Source of the DNA: Oncomelania hupensis
Lineage: Eukaryota > Mollusca > Gastropoda > Littorinimorpha > Pomatiopsidae
Assembly (NCBI GenBank): GCA_036898135.1
Contig: CM072512.1
Span: forward strand, 24,377,924-24,441,923
Direction: 5' to 3'
DNA length: 64,000 nucleotides
Shown here: piece after piece, positions 1 through 11,453 of the stretch
Position numbering within the stretch: position 1 is the first letter of the stretch
How the letters are laid out: every line of letters begins with the position of its first letter
Notes under the pieces: model-generated
What the model was told of the DNA's origin: nothing
The model's input: the letters and a program-made list of their open reading frames with translations, nothing else
The model's database searches: none
Translations under genes and position numbers: made by a program

Positions 1-1190
1 ACCCTCTTTTTCTCCCCATAGCCCAAAAAATAAATTATTAGCTGGTGTCAGTAAAAATCGAAAAGAAAAATTCGGCATTAAGCAAACATTCTTGTCATAT
101 TTACTTTGCTTACATTTACTTTGTATTGTATGGTTTTAACGTTTTTGTAATTTGAATCCAGACTGGAAGATCTGCAAAAAAAGATATCTTGTCGTTCTCA
201 AATGTTAACTGTGGATAATTTTTTCATGTTCAATTTATTACTTTACTTCCCGATTTAAATCAAATCATTGAAGAAAAGGCAAGAAGGAGAAAGAAGAAAA
301 AGTATGAGGAGTATGAAGAAGAATTAATAGAAAGAAAAAGAATGAGGAGAAGCGTGGAGAAAAAAGCATAAAATCTCCAGAGGAAAAGAAAGAATGAGAA
401 GGGTGGAAAAGTATACAAATCTTCATTGGAAAAGAATAGGAATGGAAAAATAAAAAAGCAGAGAACTGGTAATGTAAAACAAACATATGAACAACATAAC
501 ACAGACATAATTTGTTAACATTTTTATTTTGAAAGTGTCTAGTAGAACATAATTTGTATATATTATTATTACTTTTTTTATCAACTTCATTTAGTTAGGT
601 TTTACATAAATTGTTTATGGTTTCCCGTTACGTTAATATATTCTGAATAAGGATCAATTGAGTGCAACCACTTATAATTAGGTTTTTTTTCCAGCACCTC
701 AAAGGTTGCATAAAACCATGTGAAAAGCAGAATATTATTATATAGTCATTAGTCTTGACATTGCTTATTGATGAACAAGAACCCCGAGAATAACATAAAT
801 GTATTAACTTGGCAAAGAAAAATAATTTGGTACTTTGCCAGATTAATCCACCACTTTCTCTTAAGTTTAAGACAGAAATCTACTACTTAACAAAACTGGC
901 CTAAAAAACTAGTCTACACAATACAGAGCAGTAAATTTCCATTACTTAATGACAAGTAGCACCTCAAAAAGCTTTGAACATGATGAACACCATCAATCAC
1001 TGGAAAGGCAAGTCCATATGACTCACATGCTCCTTATGGAACTCCCAATAAATAACACAAAATTGAGATGCCAGAAAAAAAAGTTAAATGATTGAAACGG
1101 TGGGTTTAAAATGCAAAGTAATACAAGCTTTGATATTTCGATGCTCTTGACCTTGACCTCCAGCTATAAATGCACTCATGTACGATAAAA
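1..1190. other. Non-coding AT-rich DNA
   Basis: No gene is seen. Positions 41-60 match 19 of 20 bases of the body of the SINE at 13884 (the GCTGGTGTCAGT segment), so this may be a decayed SINE end. Confidence 0.4.
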
Positions 1191-1526
1191 TAAACTACAG
1201 CAAAAGATTTTATTATTTTGGACATCTCCAATGACCTTCACCTTGGAGCAAGGTTGACAAAATATGCATGTGCGTCTCATTGATACCTATCATGCATCAA
1301 ACAATCTGAAGTTTAGTTAATATTAATAACTTAGGATTAACAAGAAATTTTGTGGAAAATTGACATAGCTTGACTAACATTTGTTGAACCTGTGACCTTG
1401 ACCTTGAAGTGTAGTCATTCAATCACTGATAATTTTCGAGGTCTCGTGTAATTAGCCACTTTAAAGTTTTGCACAGATGGAAGGCAGACAGACAGACAAC
1501 ATTTAAACATGCAATTTTTTTACTAT

Positions 1527-1770
1527 TTAGGACTCATCTTGAATAGATTTGCAAACAAATTTGAATATATATTCTATATCTAAACGATTCATGGCACTTG
1601 GTTCACACCCTGGAGAACGGGGTAGCACTGATGGCAGCAACAAAGCTGATGATGGGGATGTTGTATGCATTTCGGTCTGCTGGCTTTGACGCCTTTTTCT
1701 AGCTTGTTTCTTGACTGAACCTTCCGATGAATTAGAGTCTTTAGAATCCTCATGCTGCTCTTCAGCCCTC
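1527..1770 (-). CDS. Proposed last coding exon of the small minus-strand gene
   Basis: The acceptor is GCTGCTACTTGTTCGCAG on the minus strand. The previous exon leaves AG, which completes an Arg codon here, and the frame runs RRAEEQHEDSKDSNSSEG, then a basic stretch (KKQARKRRQ), a Ser/Pro/Thr-rich segment and a stop at 1527. The three exons total 381 bases, exactly 127 codons including the stop. A TTTATT at about 1208-1213 would be an AATAAA polyadenylation signal on this strand. The protein is not recognised; the basic patch could be a nuclear signal. Confidence 0.45.
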
Positions 1771-2217
1771 CTGCGAACAAGTAGCAGCATCAGAACACAG
1801 TGTTTAAACAACAGAACAAATACAGCGGCATAAGAACAAACCAAGGTATGAGGATGGTCAAAGGGTGGGGTGGTGGGCCTGGGGTGGGAGAAGGGAATGG
1901 AAGTTGAAAAGAGTAGAGGCTTGAACTGGCTCAACTACAAAAAGGGATTGACTGACAATACTGTCTACTGATTCATCAATGAAATATTATATTCTGGACA
2001 TTAATTTTCTTGTACATGAATGTACTACTCACCCTCTTTAAAGTGTAAAAGAAACAAGCAAAACACATTTAAAGTTTAGGGGGTAGAGGTTGGGGAAAAA
2101 AGGGCACAAAAGCCCGGAGGAAGTGGGACAGCATTTTTTCCCACTAACCACTTCGACACACTAGCTACTAGCAACCAAGTTATAAAATAGTTATAGAAAC
2201 TCTTATGCTTACTACTC

Positions 2218-2612
2218 AGTAAATAATAATAAATAATAATACAGGATGCTATGTACGCGCTTTCCCCCAAGGCTCAAAGCGCGGCGATCTATACCAACAT
2301 ACACGCTCACCTGTCTCATTTACCCTCTCACACACCAAATACACATACATCACTCAAACAAGTGGTGTAAAGGCAGAGAGATCGCTATTAGAAGACGGAA
2401 GAAAATCGAATTTTTTATTTTTGAAATTTTTATATTGACTGCATCCTGTACCATTATTGAAGGGAGGGAGGAAACCGGAGTGCCCGGAGAAAACCCTCGG
2501 TGACCTCAATAGTCTCGTACCTAAGTCACATACGTTCGCCCCTTGCGGGAATCGAACCCGCGACCTTCGGCATAGGAAACCGGCGACTTATCCACTGCGC
2601 CACGAGGCCACC
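2218..2612 (-). repeat. tRNA-headed SINE with conserved central motif (family D)
   Basis: On the minus strand a tRNA-like head starts at 2612, with an A-box-like segment at 2587-2602 (TGGCGCAGTGGATAAG) and a B box at 2545-2565 (GGTTCGATTCC core). The conserved central motif TTTTCTCCGGGCACTCCGG follows at about 2468-2500. The far end carries a GCGCTTTGAGCC...AAAGCGCG hairpin and an ATT-rich tail, as in LINE-like 3' ends. It lies in the intron of the proposed small gene. Head and central motif are clear; whether the 2218-2300 tail belongs to the same insertion is inferred. Confidence 0.7.
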
Positions 2613-3067
2613 CCATGAAAGCACAAGTACAAAGGTTCCTCAACATGCCTGCTTTTTAAAATCCAAAGCATACCTATACAACCTGAAAAGCCCAGAGCGA
2701 TTTGTGTACATTATAATCAGAATGTAATCTGCATTTCATGTGCCCCATTAACAACTGTAAAATTGAGCTAAAACTTTGATCTTATTCAACAAGGATGTCT
2801 AGCTCTGCCATGTACACTAATGTTCCCCCCCCCCCCATTCTCCTCCCTCATCCAAGCTCTCCTCACCTCCCCCTTTGCAATGTAGAAACAATATACCACC
2901 AACAAAATTTGTGTTAGCAGGTCACAGTTTGATCTGAGGCGTGGAGCTGCCAGTTGTTAACTGCTTTGCTGTGACACCGATTTTATACAGCAATCAATGT
3001 GTGTTTTTTTCAAAGCAAACAACAATATTATAAAATTCAATAAGTACTGACACACACCAGCTGTCAC

Positions 3068-3198
3068 CTGATGAGTACAATGAAGGCGATGAAGATGGTG
3101 ATGGAGTGGGACGTCTTCCTTCCAAACGCCTCCTGGGTCGTCGTCGGACTACAGCGACTTCTCCGCAACTGGATAAACTCAAGGCATAACAGGATGTT
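3068..3198 (-). CDS. Proposed second coding exon of the small minus-strand gene
   Basis: A strong acceptor (TTATTCCTTTTTTCCCCAG on the minus strand) and a CAG|GTGACA donor bound 131 bases. In the frame set by the proposed start it encodes a Leu-rich beginning, a basic patch (QLRRSRCSPTTTQ) and a short hydrophobic run (SITIFIAFIVLI) that might be membrane-seeking. The overlapping plus-strand frame (DEYNEGDEDGDGVGRLPS and onward to a TAA at 3187) is also protein-like and is preceded by an AG, so the strand is not certain. The minus strand is preferred because both of its splice signals and the phase with neighbouring exons fit. Confidence 0.4.
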
Positions 3199-3264
3199 CT
3201 GGGGAAAAAAGGAATAATAGAATTTATTAAAATAATTATGCTTACTCAGAATTACAGCTAACAA

Positions 3265-3911
3265 TTTGGGAAATGGAGTAGATGCAGATCTGAAAATGGT
3301 GCTCTAACTATGAATGTGGACCCCACTGCAACAACGAGACAAATGACAGGGGTCTGAGACTCTTGGAGTTTGCCAGATACAACAATTTGATACTGGCAAA
3401 CACGCTTGGTCTCCACAAAAAATCCAGACGATGGACATGGCACAGTCCCGGCGGGGAGCATCACAACCAGATCGACTACATCATGGTCAAAAAATGCTGC
3501 GCCTACAACGAAGAATACAAAGCATGGAGATGAGGTGCTACAGAAGACTTCTGGGCATTTCCTATACACAGCACATCACCAACGACGAAGTCTGACAGAC
3601 CATTACACAAGCCATTGGACAACACGATGACCTGCTCACAGCGGTGAAAAAACGTAAACTCCGATGGTATGGCCACGTCACCAGATCATCAGGTCTTGAA
3701 AGACCATCCTGCAAGGCACAGTGCAAAGAGGTAGAAGAAGGGGGAGACCGAGAAAGAGATGGGAGGACAACATTCGAGAATGGACTTGTTTGACACTGAG
3801 CAAAACCATCAGGGTTGCTGAGGACAGGGAAAGATGGAGTACGCTGGTGAAACTAAAATCTGTGGTGCCCCTACGACCTCCGAGTTACGGGATAGGATAG
3901 GATAGGATAGG
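3265..3911 (+). mobile_element. RTE-like LINE copy with endonuclease joined to the RT C-terminus
   Basis: From about 3318 the frame reads GPHCNNETNDRGLRLLEF, then SRRWTWHSPGG and HNQIDYIMV, typical of the 3' part of an apurinic-type LINE endonuclease. At about 3500 the sequence switches directly to the C-terminal region found in the LINE at 33131-34632 (from the MRCYRRL segment to the stop), with frameshifts. It ends in a GGATA repeat tail (about 3889-3911). The whole reverse transcriptase core is missing, so this is an internally deleted, dead copy. Confidence 0.8.
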
Positions 3912-4056
3912 AACTATTAATGTTACACTATCAATGTGTTGAATGACAGCATGAGATCTAACGGTTACTCAATCTTAAATGTGTAGGCAGCACAAGCTGA
4001 ATGATTACAAAAAATATGACCATGCTAAAAACAGTCTAGGACTAATACTGATATTA

Positions 4057-4185
4057 TTAATTTATTATTATTTAATTGTTCTTATATAGCGCTTTTCCAG
4101 CTCAAGAGCTGCTCAAGGCGCTGGCCAATACAGGATCTAACTCAAGCCGCCCGAGGCGCCAACTTACTAAAATTATTATTCTGCA
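4057..4185 (-). repeat. LINE/SINE 3' end with GCGCT hairpin and ATT-rich tail
   Basis: On the minus strand a GGCCAGCGCCTTGAGCAG segment is followed by a sequence that folds back (AAAAGCGCTATATAAG) and an ATT-rich tail. Similar tails occur at 2218, 9527 and 24775. Confidence 0.5.
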
Positions 4186-4668
4186 AAAATATTTTAAAAC
4201 ATTTATTTAATCAACCTATAAAATAACACATCAATACCTCCCTTATTTACTTCTTGTACTATCTTCACTGACCGTCTTTTTTGTAAATGAGGAAAAATGC
4301 AAGTTTTGGAAACCCCAGTGTGAACAAAGGAGACATACATTTCTCATGGTAACTGTTTCAATGTTCAAGAGACATCACTAGACTCTTCATTAATATCACA
4401 TACAAAGACGCTTAAAATGCAGCAAATTTATTTTTGTGTTCTTCAAAAAGTAACAAACAAAAATGCAGACCCTGTGTTGACAATCGACCACAACATCCAC
4501 ACGAAAATTGATATGATTTTAAAAGTACAAAAGCACACCGAAAAAGCTTGAAATTTTAACAAGGGAACATTTAAAAGCCACATCCTAGAAGCACAAAATA
4601 TAGATTAAAGAACTATTTACAGAGACAGGAGGACAAAATACAACTGAATAAAACGAAAATACACATAC

Positions 4669-4674
4669 CTCCAT
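4669..4674 (-). CDS. Proposed first coding exon (Met-Glu) of a small spliced gene
   Basis: On the minus strand the sequence reads GGCAAGATGGAG|GTATGT: a start codon in good context followed after two codons by a near-consensus donor. It joins in phase 0 to the exon at 3198-3068, giving MENILLCLEF. The 5' UTR would continue to higher coordinates. The exon is tiny and supported only by splice signals and frame agreement. Confidence 0.4.
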
Positions 4675-5122
4675 CTTGCCAACCGGCACGTAGCGTGTGG
4701 CGTTCCGAGTTACTTCCCCTGACAGTGCGTGTATTCAACTGGTTGACCAGCGAGAACACACATCGCGGAGTGTTAACTGGCTCAAACTCAAAGTTGACTC
4801 AACCGCAATTGTGGGTCTCTCGCTCAGACTTTGTGTATACACTTTTTTTGTTATTCCTATTGCAAAGCCGGTTTTAAAAAAACTGAGTTTCAGATTTTGG
4901 AACCCAGTATTTTTTTAAACCCAGTTGCACGTAAGTGTAACCTATGCATAAACCCACTGTTATGGTTAGGTACGTACACACACACACACACACACACACA
5001 CTGCGTATTTGAGACTCGCCGACTAGTGGAGGCGACCATAAGCTCTGGCGAGTTTTCAGCTAAGCAGTACGTTTCTCTCTCCCTCATTTTCTCTTTGCCA
5101 GCCTCTATAAAAAAAATTTTTT
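4675..5122 (-). promoter_or_regulatory. Possible promoter and 5' UTR region of the small minus-strand gene
   Basis: This lies directly upstream of the proposed start codon. It is less AT-rich near 4680-4780 and contains several CpG sites, then a CA repeat at 4976-5001. No core promoter element can be assigned. Confidence 0.25.
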
Positions 5123-5411
5123 GTAAAGGTAAAGGTAGTCCCATAGCCTTGTGGCCGCAGGGGAGCATGATGTTGGAGATCACACTTATCTTGGGCCAGC
5201 GTAATGAGGGCGATGTCCATCTCTCTCCCTCGCTGCTTTACCTTCCCCACCCTTAAGAGAGTAGGTACTCAGTCACAGTTGAGTCAACTGGGGGGCGTTG
5301 TTATTTGTCGCTTCACGTTTTGCGGTCACCCATCCAAGTGCTAACCGCACTGGACGGTGCTTAACTTGCGACACAGTAGCGAGTGCTCCAACCCCTGCGC
5401 TATCCGACACC
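5123..5411 (-). repeat. Chimeric tRNA/5S rRNA-like SINE, copy 1
   Basis: On the minus strand the element starts GGTGTCGGATAGYGCAG-like, with a tRNA A-box-like segment, then the 3' half of a 5S rRNA-like sequence (5322-5369: AAGTTAAGCACCGTCC, then CTTGGATGGGTGACCGC). A unique body and an (A/G)TAAAGGTAAAGG-type end follow. The second copy is at 47127-47411 on the opposite strand and aligns over the whole length. Neither copy is an intact 5S gene. Confidence 0.8.
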
Positions 5412-6104
5412 CCAACCTGGAATGGATATACTTTGCGTAGGGTGTGTATAGGAGTTGTAGGCTGTTAAGCGTATTATTAGCGGAGTTGTGTCGATCGATG
5501 TCTCTTGCTATCCGTGGCAGTGTCCTAGCTGATCCAGCTCAATTATTATAGCTGGCTGCTGCCTTTGTGCTCCGGCTAAATGACTGCTGCCGTCTATGGA
5601 TACGCATAAAGGGCCCGGGGTGAGTGGTATGTGATGGCACCGCTGTATTGATAGAATTGGAACTTGGGAAGTAAAGGAGTCAGGAAAACACAGCTTGGGA
5701 TGTTGTGTATGGCATTTGGGATTTTTTTTATATAGATATAGCTGACTGATGAAGAGTTTGTAGCCCTACCAGCGTCTGTCGTACTATAAAGGGCGTGAGG
5801 ATTTGTTGTATCTTTAGAATCCTTTTTACAAGCAGTAGTAATTTTATTTTCATCTTATTTTCACCTTACAGTATATAAAGAAAATAACATCAATATTGAA
5901 GACTCTATTGAAATTGTATTGCACAGTCCCAGAATTATCGATCCTGCTCGTATAATTTATGTGTCCGCAGTGGGTTGGGTAAGTTGTGGTATTGTTACTT
6001 TTTTGCGTTATGGTACAACTTTAAATTGTTAAAATGTACTTTTATGTGTGTATATTTATGCGTGAGAAAGATTGTATGATCTGAAATCACATGTACGTGG
6101 ACAG
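5412..6104. other. Non-coding DNA
   Basis: No gene or recognised repeat is seen. Confidence 0.4.
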
Positions 6105-6145
6105 ACGTGAAACAAAATTATTGAATTGAATTGAACTGAATCCTT
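6105..6145 (+). repeat. LINE-like 3' end with GAATT tail
   Basis: A GAAACAAAATTATT segment runs into a TGAATTGAATTGAA repeat, the pattern of a non-LTR retrotransposon 3' tail. The body cannot be identified. Confidence 0.3.
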
Positions 6146-6166
6146 TTCCTTCTGATTGTATCTATA

Positions 6167-6246
6167 CTGCGTAGTAGCTGAGACTCCCCGAATGCCTTTG
6201 CTTGTGGAGAGACGACTGTAAGATTCGGCTAGTCTCAGCTGTGCAG
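6167..6246. repeat. Imperfect hairpin
   Basis: AGCTGAGACTCCCCGAAT (6177-6194) pairs with ATTCGGCTAGTCTCAGCT (6223-6240) with one mismatched block, and flanking CTGC/GCAG extends the stem. The loop is about 28 bases. Function is unknown. Confidence 0.55.
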
Positions 6247-8306
6247 TGTGAATTCTATCAATACACCGTGTGCTCCATTACATTATATAGCTAGATGTTT
6301 TCGCAAAACTTGCTTTTACGAACATTACATTCACAACACCGGCTTATCGCTGGTAATCACAGACTTTGAGAGCTCCGTGGTGGTTATGCAAAAACACCGG
6401 ACGCTGATAAATGAAAAACAGGAGAGGGGGAGGGGACGGAGACCGTAGGGACGATTGGGGGGCATGACTGTGGGTCTGCGTGTGTGTATGTGTGTGAGAG
6501 AGAGAGTAGTCTGGGTTGATGAGGGGGTGGTGGTAGAGGAAGGGTGACTTAAATCCTCCCAGGCTCAGAGCAAACACGAAGCGACGTGACTGAAGATCAT
6601 CTTGAGGTGCGAACGGCATCCTCCTCTGAAGGCGTTTCGGGCACTGTGGGTCATGCGAGAGAGTTTTGCGAGCGGTCTCTGGCTGAGGTGTAAGAGTCAC
6701 CCACGCTGCTTCTGGTTTTGACCCCCTGCTTGTTTGTTGTCAACGTGTTCAAGAACTCAAATGACTCGTAGGTGTGCGTTTTCTCTGCTGGAGAGGTGGA
6801 ATAATAGAGGAACGCCGTTCTAACCTCAACTTCAACTAACTCTTCAAATGAGAAAGAAAGATGTTAGATTTGTTGATAGAGAGTAGATTGTCTGTGTGGG
6901 AGGGAGGGAGCGGGTGGGTGCGTGTGTGTGTGAGAGAAAGAGAGTCAGTGAAGGAGAGAGAGGGTTAATGTGTGTGTGAGAAAGGGAGAGGGGAGAGTCA
7001 GGGTTATGTGTCATGGAAGTACATATTAAAATAAAATTCCGAGGTTACAAAGAGCAACACTGGAAGCAGGATGAAGAATTTGAATACTTCTTCATATAGA
7101 TATTGATTCTAGTGATGCAGATACAGTGTGTGACAATTCTAGTCAAAGGAGACCGATCCGAAGCAGATGCGTCCTGCTGAACTTACATAGTTTAGTTTGA
7201 AACACATCCTGTGAACAGCCGTTAATTAGGTAAATGAAATTAAAAATAAATCTGAAAATCAGATCTATTTGAATGCGAAACGTTTTTAAAGCTATGAATA
7301 CAGAAACAGACAGGGTTGATAGTCAAAACAGGCTGAGACAGTGCTTAGCAGCAGCTGGCCAGCGTCAAGGCAAGAGCCGTAAATTACTATCTTCAAAGCT
7401 GCAGACTTCACCCGTTGGAGCTAATGGTGGTGATGCCCTGCTGTGCTTTACGACTCCCGACAGTTCGCTTCAATACGACTGAGTAACTATCTTACTGCAA
7501 ACACACACCAAAGTGCACATTCACATAACACAGAAAGACTGAACAACTTGCACAGGTTTGAATGCAATGAGGCCAACCCTTACGGGCTTAACACGCGGTG
7601 CAAGCAGGCCTATCTTAGAATGGAGAGGTTTGTTATAGAGTTACTGAAATAATGTCTTAAGGGTTATTGCACAGTCTGATTTCGAGTTAAAAGATTCCCG
7701 ACATAATTATTCTTCATTGTTACTGTTCAAAACTGCAAGTCTGGGTTGGGTAGAAATGTACTGAATTCACATAACCCAATATCCGGAATGGGATTGTAGA
7801 GTTATGTATTCGGAGTCTAATTTTGAGTTTAGATTCCGCATAGATATATGTTTACGGTTATCGGATTGATTATAGAACACACCAACCAACCTAAAACATA
7901 TTTCCTGAGGAATTAAGTATACAATCTAGTGCTTTGAGAAGGATCTGTACGCCGTTTGATTTTGATACATCTTACGATTCCCAGTACAAAAAATAATGAA
8001 GATATTTTTAAAGGACAAGGCGGGGTCAACCCGATACTTACGGTATACAGAAATGTACACGAAATTGATTCATCGTTCCACTTTCAGGATGTATACAGTA
8101 TTGTTTTTCAGACTATTAAACTTTTAAACGATTCATTTCAAATCAATCTTCATAAATGTTTTATTATCAGGATTGTGGCATTGATTTTTTTCTCCTGTTC
8201 TTGTTTCACTTTCAAGCAGTCAGGCATTTTCGTGCAATGTCATTCTGTTCATTAATTTGCAATCTCTATTGTATGAGAAGACATTAATAATAAAGTGAAA
8301 TTAACG
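6247..8306. other. Non-coding DNA
   Basis: TG- and GA-rich patches lie at 6479-6510 and 6900-6990. Small open frames at 7273-7652 and 7956-8255 have no recognisable domain and no splice or start support. No gene is called. Confidence 0.4.
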
Positions 8307-8338
8307 CGACCTCCGAATTATGGGATAGGATAGGATAT
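8307..8338 (+). mobile_element. Very short RTE-like LINE 3' end
   Basis: CGACCTCCGAATTATGGGA followed by GATAG repeats matches the last bases and tail of the LINE at 3265-3911 (CGACCTCCGAGTTACGGGA). This is an extreme 5' truncation. Confidence 0.65.
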
Positions 8339-8375
8339 AAAATTAACTTTACTCTAATTAAAATGTCTGTTATTT

Positions 8376-8402
8376 ATATACTACTACTACTATTACTACT
8401 AT

Positions 8403-8485
<83 letters not shown>

Positions 8486-8512
8486 TTACTACTACTACTA
8501 CTACTAAAACTA

Positions 8513-8544
<32 letters not shown>

Positions 8545-8553
8545 TTTTTTTTT
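8376..8553. repeat. ACT trinucleotide microsatellite followed by AAT/ATT
   Basis: ACT repeats, interrupted by ATT, run to about 8506 and are followed by AATAAT/ATTATT. The leucine-rich open frame over it is a repeat artefact. Confidence 0.95.
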
Positions 8554-9240
8554 CCTAGGTGTTTTTGTTGAAATAGGCTTTATTGGTGTCTCCTGTTGTT
8601 TTATCGGTGGTCTCTATTATGCATATCTTATAAAGAACACTTTGTTACTCCTTTTTATGCGGATGATGCAGTGTTTGTGATATAACTGATGTGTTTGTAT
8701 TTGTGATATTTGTGTACAATGGTTTTTGGCAATATCTGCTACTGTGACTCTGTAGTTTTTAAAGCTGTGATTATGACATATTATATTATTTTTTGTTTGG
8801 TGTGCATGCTCTGAGGTGTTGTCGTTGCGGGTGACGGATGCTGCGGCTTGTGTCAAACGGGTCTCGTGTTTTCTGCAGAAAAGCTCCCCCTTCTGCTCTA
8901 GGCTAAACATGGATTTCCACATGCCGAACATACTATTCTCTAATTCTCTTACCTCCTATGCTAAGCCGTCTCTTCTTTCTTCCCTGTATCCAATGTCAGT
9001 GTATCCAATGTCAGTGCATTCAATAGTGTAGTCCTTCTCCTTCATAAACACAGTTTATCAAATTTATTGTATATATCCAGTTCTCTGCCCATTGCCTAAC
9101 CACATGTCGTCGCCATAACGTGTTGGCGAGAGCCAGTAACTTTGTCGCTCGTTTCGTACAAGTAGGCCTACTTGCTGCACATAGACGCGCTAATGTTACA
9201 GTAACACGAGACCGAATGGATGGAGAGTGAAAACTGGATG
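8554..9240. other. Non-coding DNA with a small tandem duplication
   Basis: TATCCAATGTCAGTG is duplicated in tandem at about 8987-9016. No gene is seen. Confidence 0.4.
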
Positions 9241-9690
<450 letters not shown>

Positions 9691-9735
9691 AAAATAAATA
9701 AATAAAGCGAAGCAATCCATGAAATGCCAAATCAG

Positions 9736-9808
<73 letters not shown>
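9736..9808. repeat. Compound AC/TC microsatellite
   Basis: An AC tract is followed by a TC tract. Confidence 0.95.
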
Positions 9809-9811
<3 letters not shown>

Positions 9812-11112
9812 ATATTTCATAGCTTGAATAGTTCATCCTTATCAAATCGATTCTAATCAATTTTAAGGGTTTTTCCATTCTGTATTTTTTCAGTTATTGA
9901 TTTTAGCTGTTGACGCGTTGTTCATGTCTATTAGTAGTTTTGTTTGTGTGTTTGTTTGTTTTTGTGTGGGGCAGATTGGCATAAATATCTAGAGCGAAAG
10001 TTGAATACTGTGAAAAAGAAAGTGAAGGTATTTATTATGCTAGCATATCTGTTTGTCACGAGGAGTTGGGACAACAATTGCATTAAAAGTGATATAGGGT
10101 TGTTGAGTAGCTAAAGAACATAATAAAGGCGCTTTAGCTTATGTTCAAAGTAAGTGAATTTAGGATTACATATAATATTATTTATATAAACGGGCGTTTT
10201 GTCTTTCTGTTGAAGTTAGAAGTTAGCGGACGCGAAAGGCGAGGTGCATACCAACATCAACAACAACAAAGGCTACATTCTCAGTTACAATGGTGCAACA
10301 AGGGATGTGAGAAAGGCCTCTGCGCTCAGTGGGATGAAGGCATTTTGGTGCAAGTCCATTCTTCATGGAGATAAACACCACACTGTCAGAGTCGATGGAG
10401 GGTTAGGTAGCACTGACATGAGGTGCATGCACATTGTACTACTTACTACGCTTGATGCTTCAACAAACATCATGGCGGATATCAGCAGTGGGGCTGGCTA
10501 AGTTTTAAAAGTAGCCATCTTTCTGAGGGGAACGATAATGCCTTAAAGAATTCTAAGGATCGACTTCTCCGCACCTACCGCCCTGAACTCCATACTCACC
10601 CCCCTTCAGTTCAGTTCCACGCTTAATCTCTATATCCACTCCCGCTTTCAAACCACTACTTCATTCACCTTGAAGTCTTAAAGCACCTATATCGACGACA
10701 TACGAAATTGAAGGAAGCAAGACAAGAACTTCAGAAGGAACGAAATTATTAGGCAGCTAAACAGTCATGAGTCACTTTTTATCAAGCATTGCAACGCGCA
10801 CTGCCAAACTAGAAAGGAATGACGGAAGGCGGGGTAGGAAAAGGAAAGGGAATCCAGAGAAAGAAAATGGGATCTTAAAGCTGACGATGTGACGTGCTAA
10901 AGCTTTCAATCCTCCTCTGTTTTTCCAGGCTTGACATTTTTACATGGCATGCCTTTCCTGACGAGAAGAATGCACCAACACTAAGTAGTGTGTTTCTTGC
11001 ACTGCTTTCGTTGTTTATCACTGATCTTTTTTCATATTTTTGTGTTGTGCTGTATGTGTAGGTTGTTACGTACAGCTGGATACAAATTGAGACAAGGAAA
11101 TCGTGTTCCATT
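9809..11112. other. Non-coding DNA with an orphan open frame
   Basis: An open frame at 10244-10501 (+) reads like protein in places (for example ILHGDKHHTVRVDGGLGS) but has no recognisable domain, no second exon and no start support. It is probably an unrecognised repeat or pseudogene. Confidence 0.3.
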
Positions 11113-11386
11113 CTTTCTTTCTTTCTTTCTTTCTTTGTGTGTAACCGATCGTTTCGCCTTTTCACTAGCACTGTAACATCTAGCATAGCAGTAATGAAGG
11201 CAGGAAGTGTTTGCAGAACGACTGACATTCGTTTAATCATACAGTGACATAATTATCATGGTGGTTTTATGAGGACCTCCTGCTCATCATCGTCATCATC
11301 ATCATCAGCAGCAGCATTTTCATCTCGATCTTGTCTTTTTCATCTTCATCTTTTCATTTTCCTTCTCTGTCTCTGTCTTTGTTTGT

Positions 11387-11450
<64 letters not shown>
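11113..11450. repeat. TTTC, ATC and TC microsatellites
   Basis: TTTC repeats lie at 11113-11137, ATC repeats at 11284-11307, and a long TC tract at 11391-11448. The Ser/Leu frames here are artefacts. Confidence 0.9.

Positions 11451-11453
<3 letters not shown>

Noticed and set aside
8363..8680. Leucine-rich open frame
   Set aside because: It is a translation of the ACT microsatellite. The same holds for poly-Ile, Asn, Tyr, Lys, Arg and Ser/Leu frames at 9514, 11269, 14062, 36243, 37038-37730, 41846 and 55126.
10244..10501. Protein-coding gene (frame containing ILHGDKHHTVRVDGGLGS)
   Set aside because: No recognised domain, no intron partner and no conserved start. Kept only as an orphan frame.
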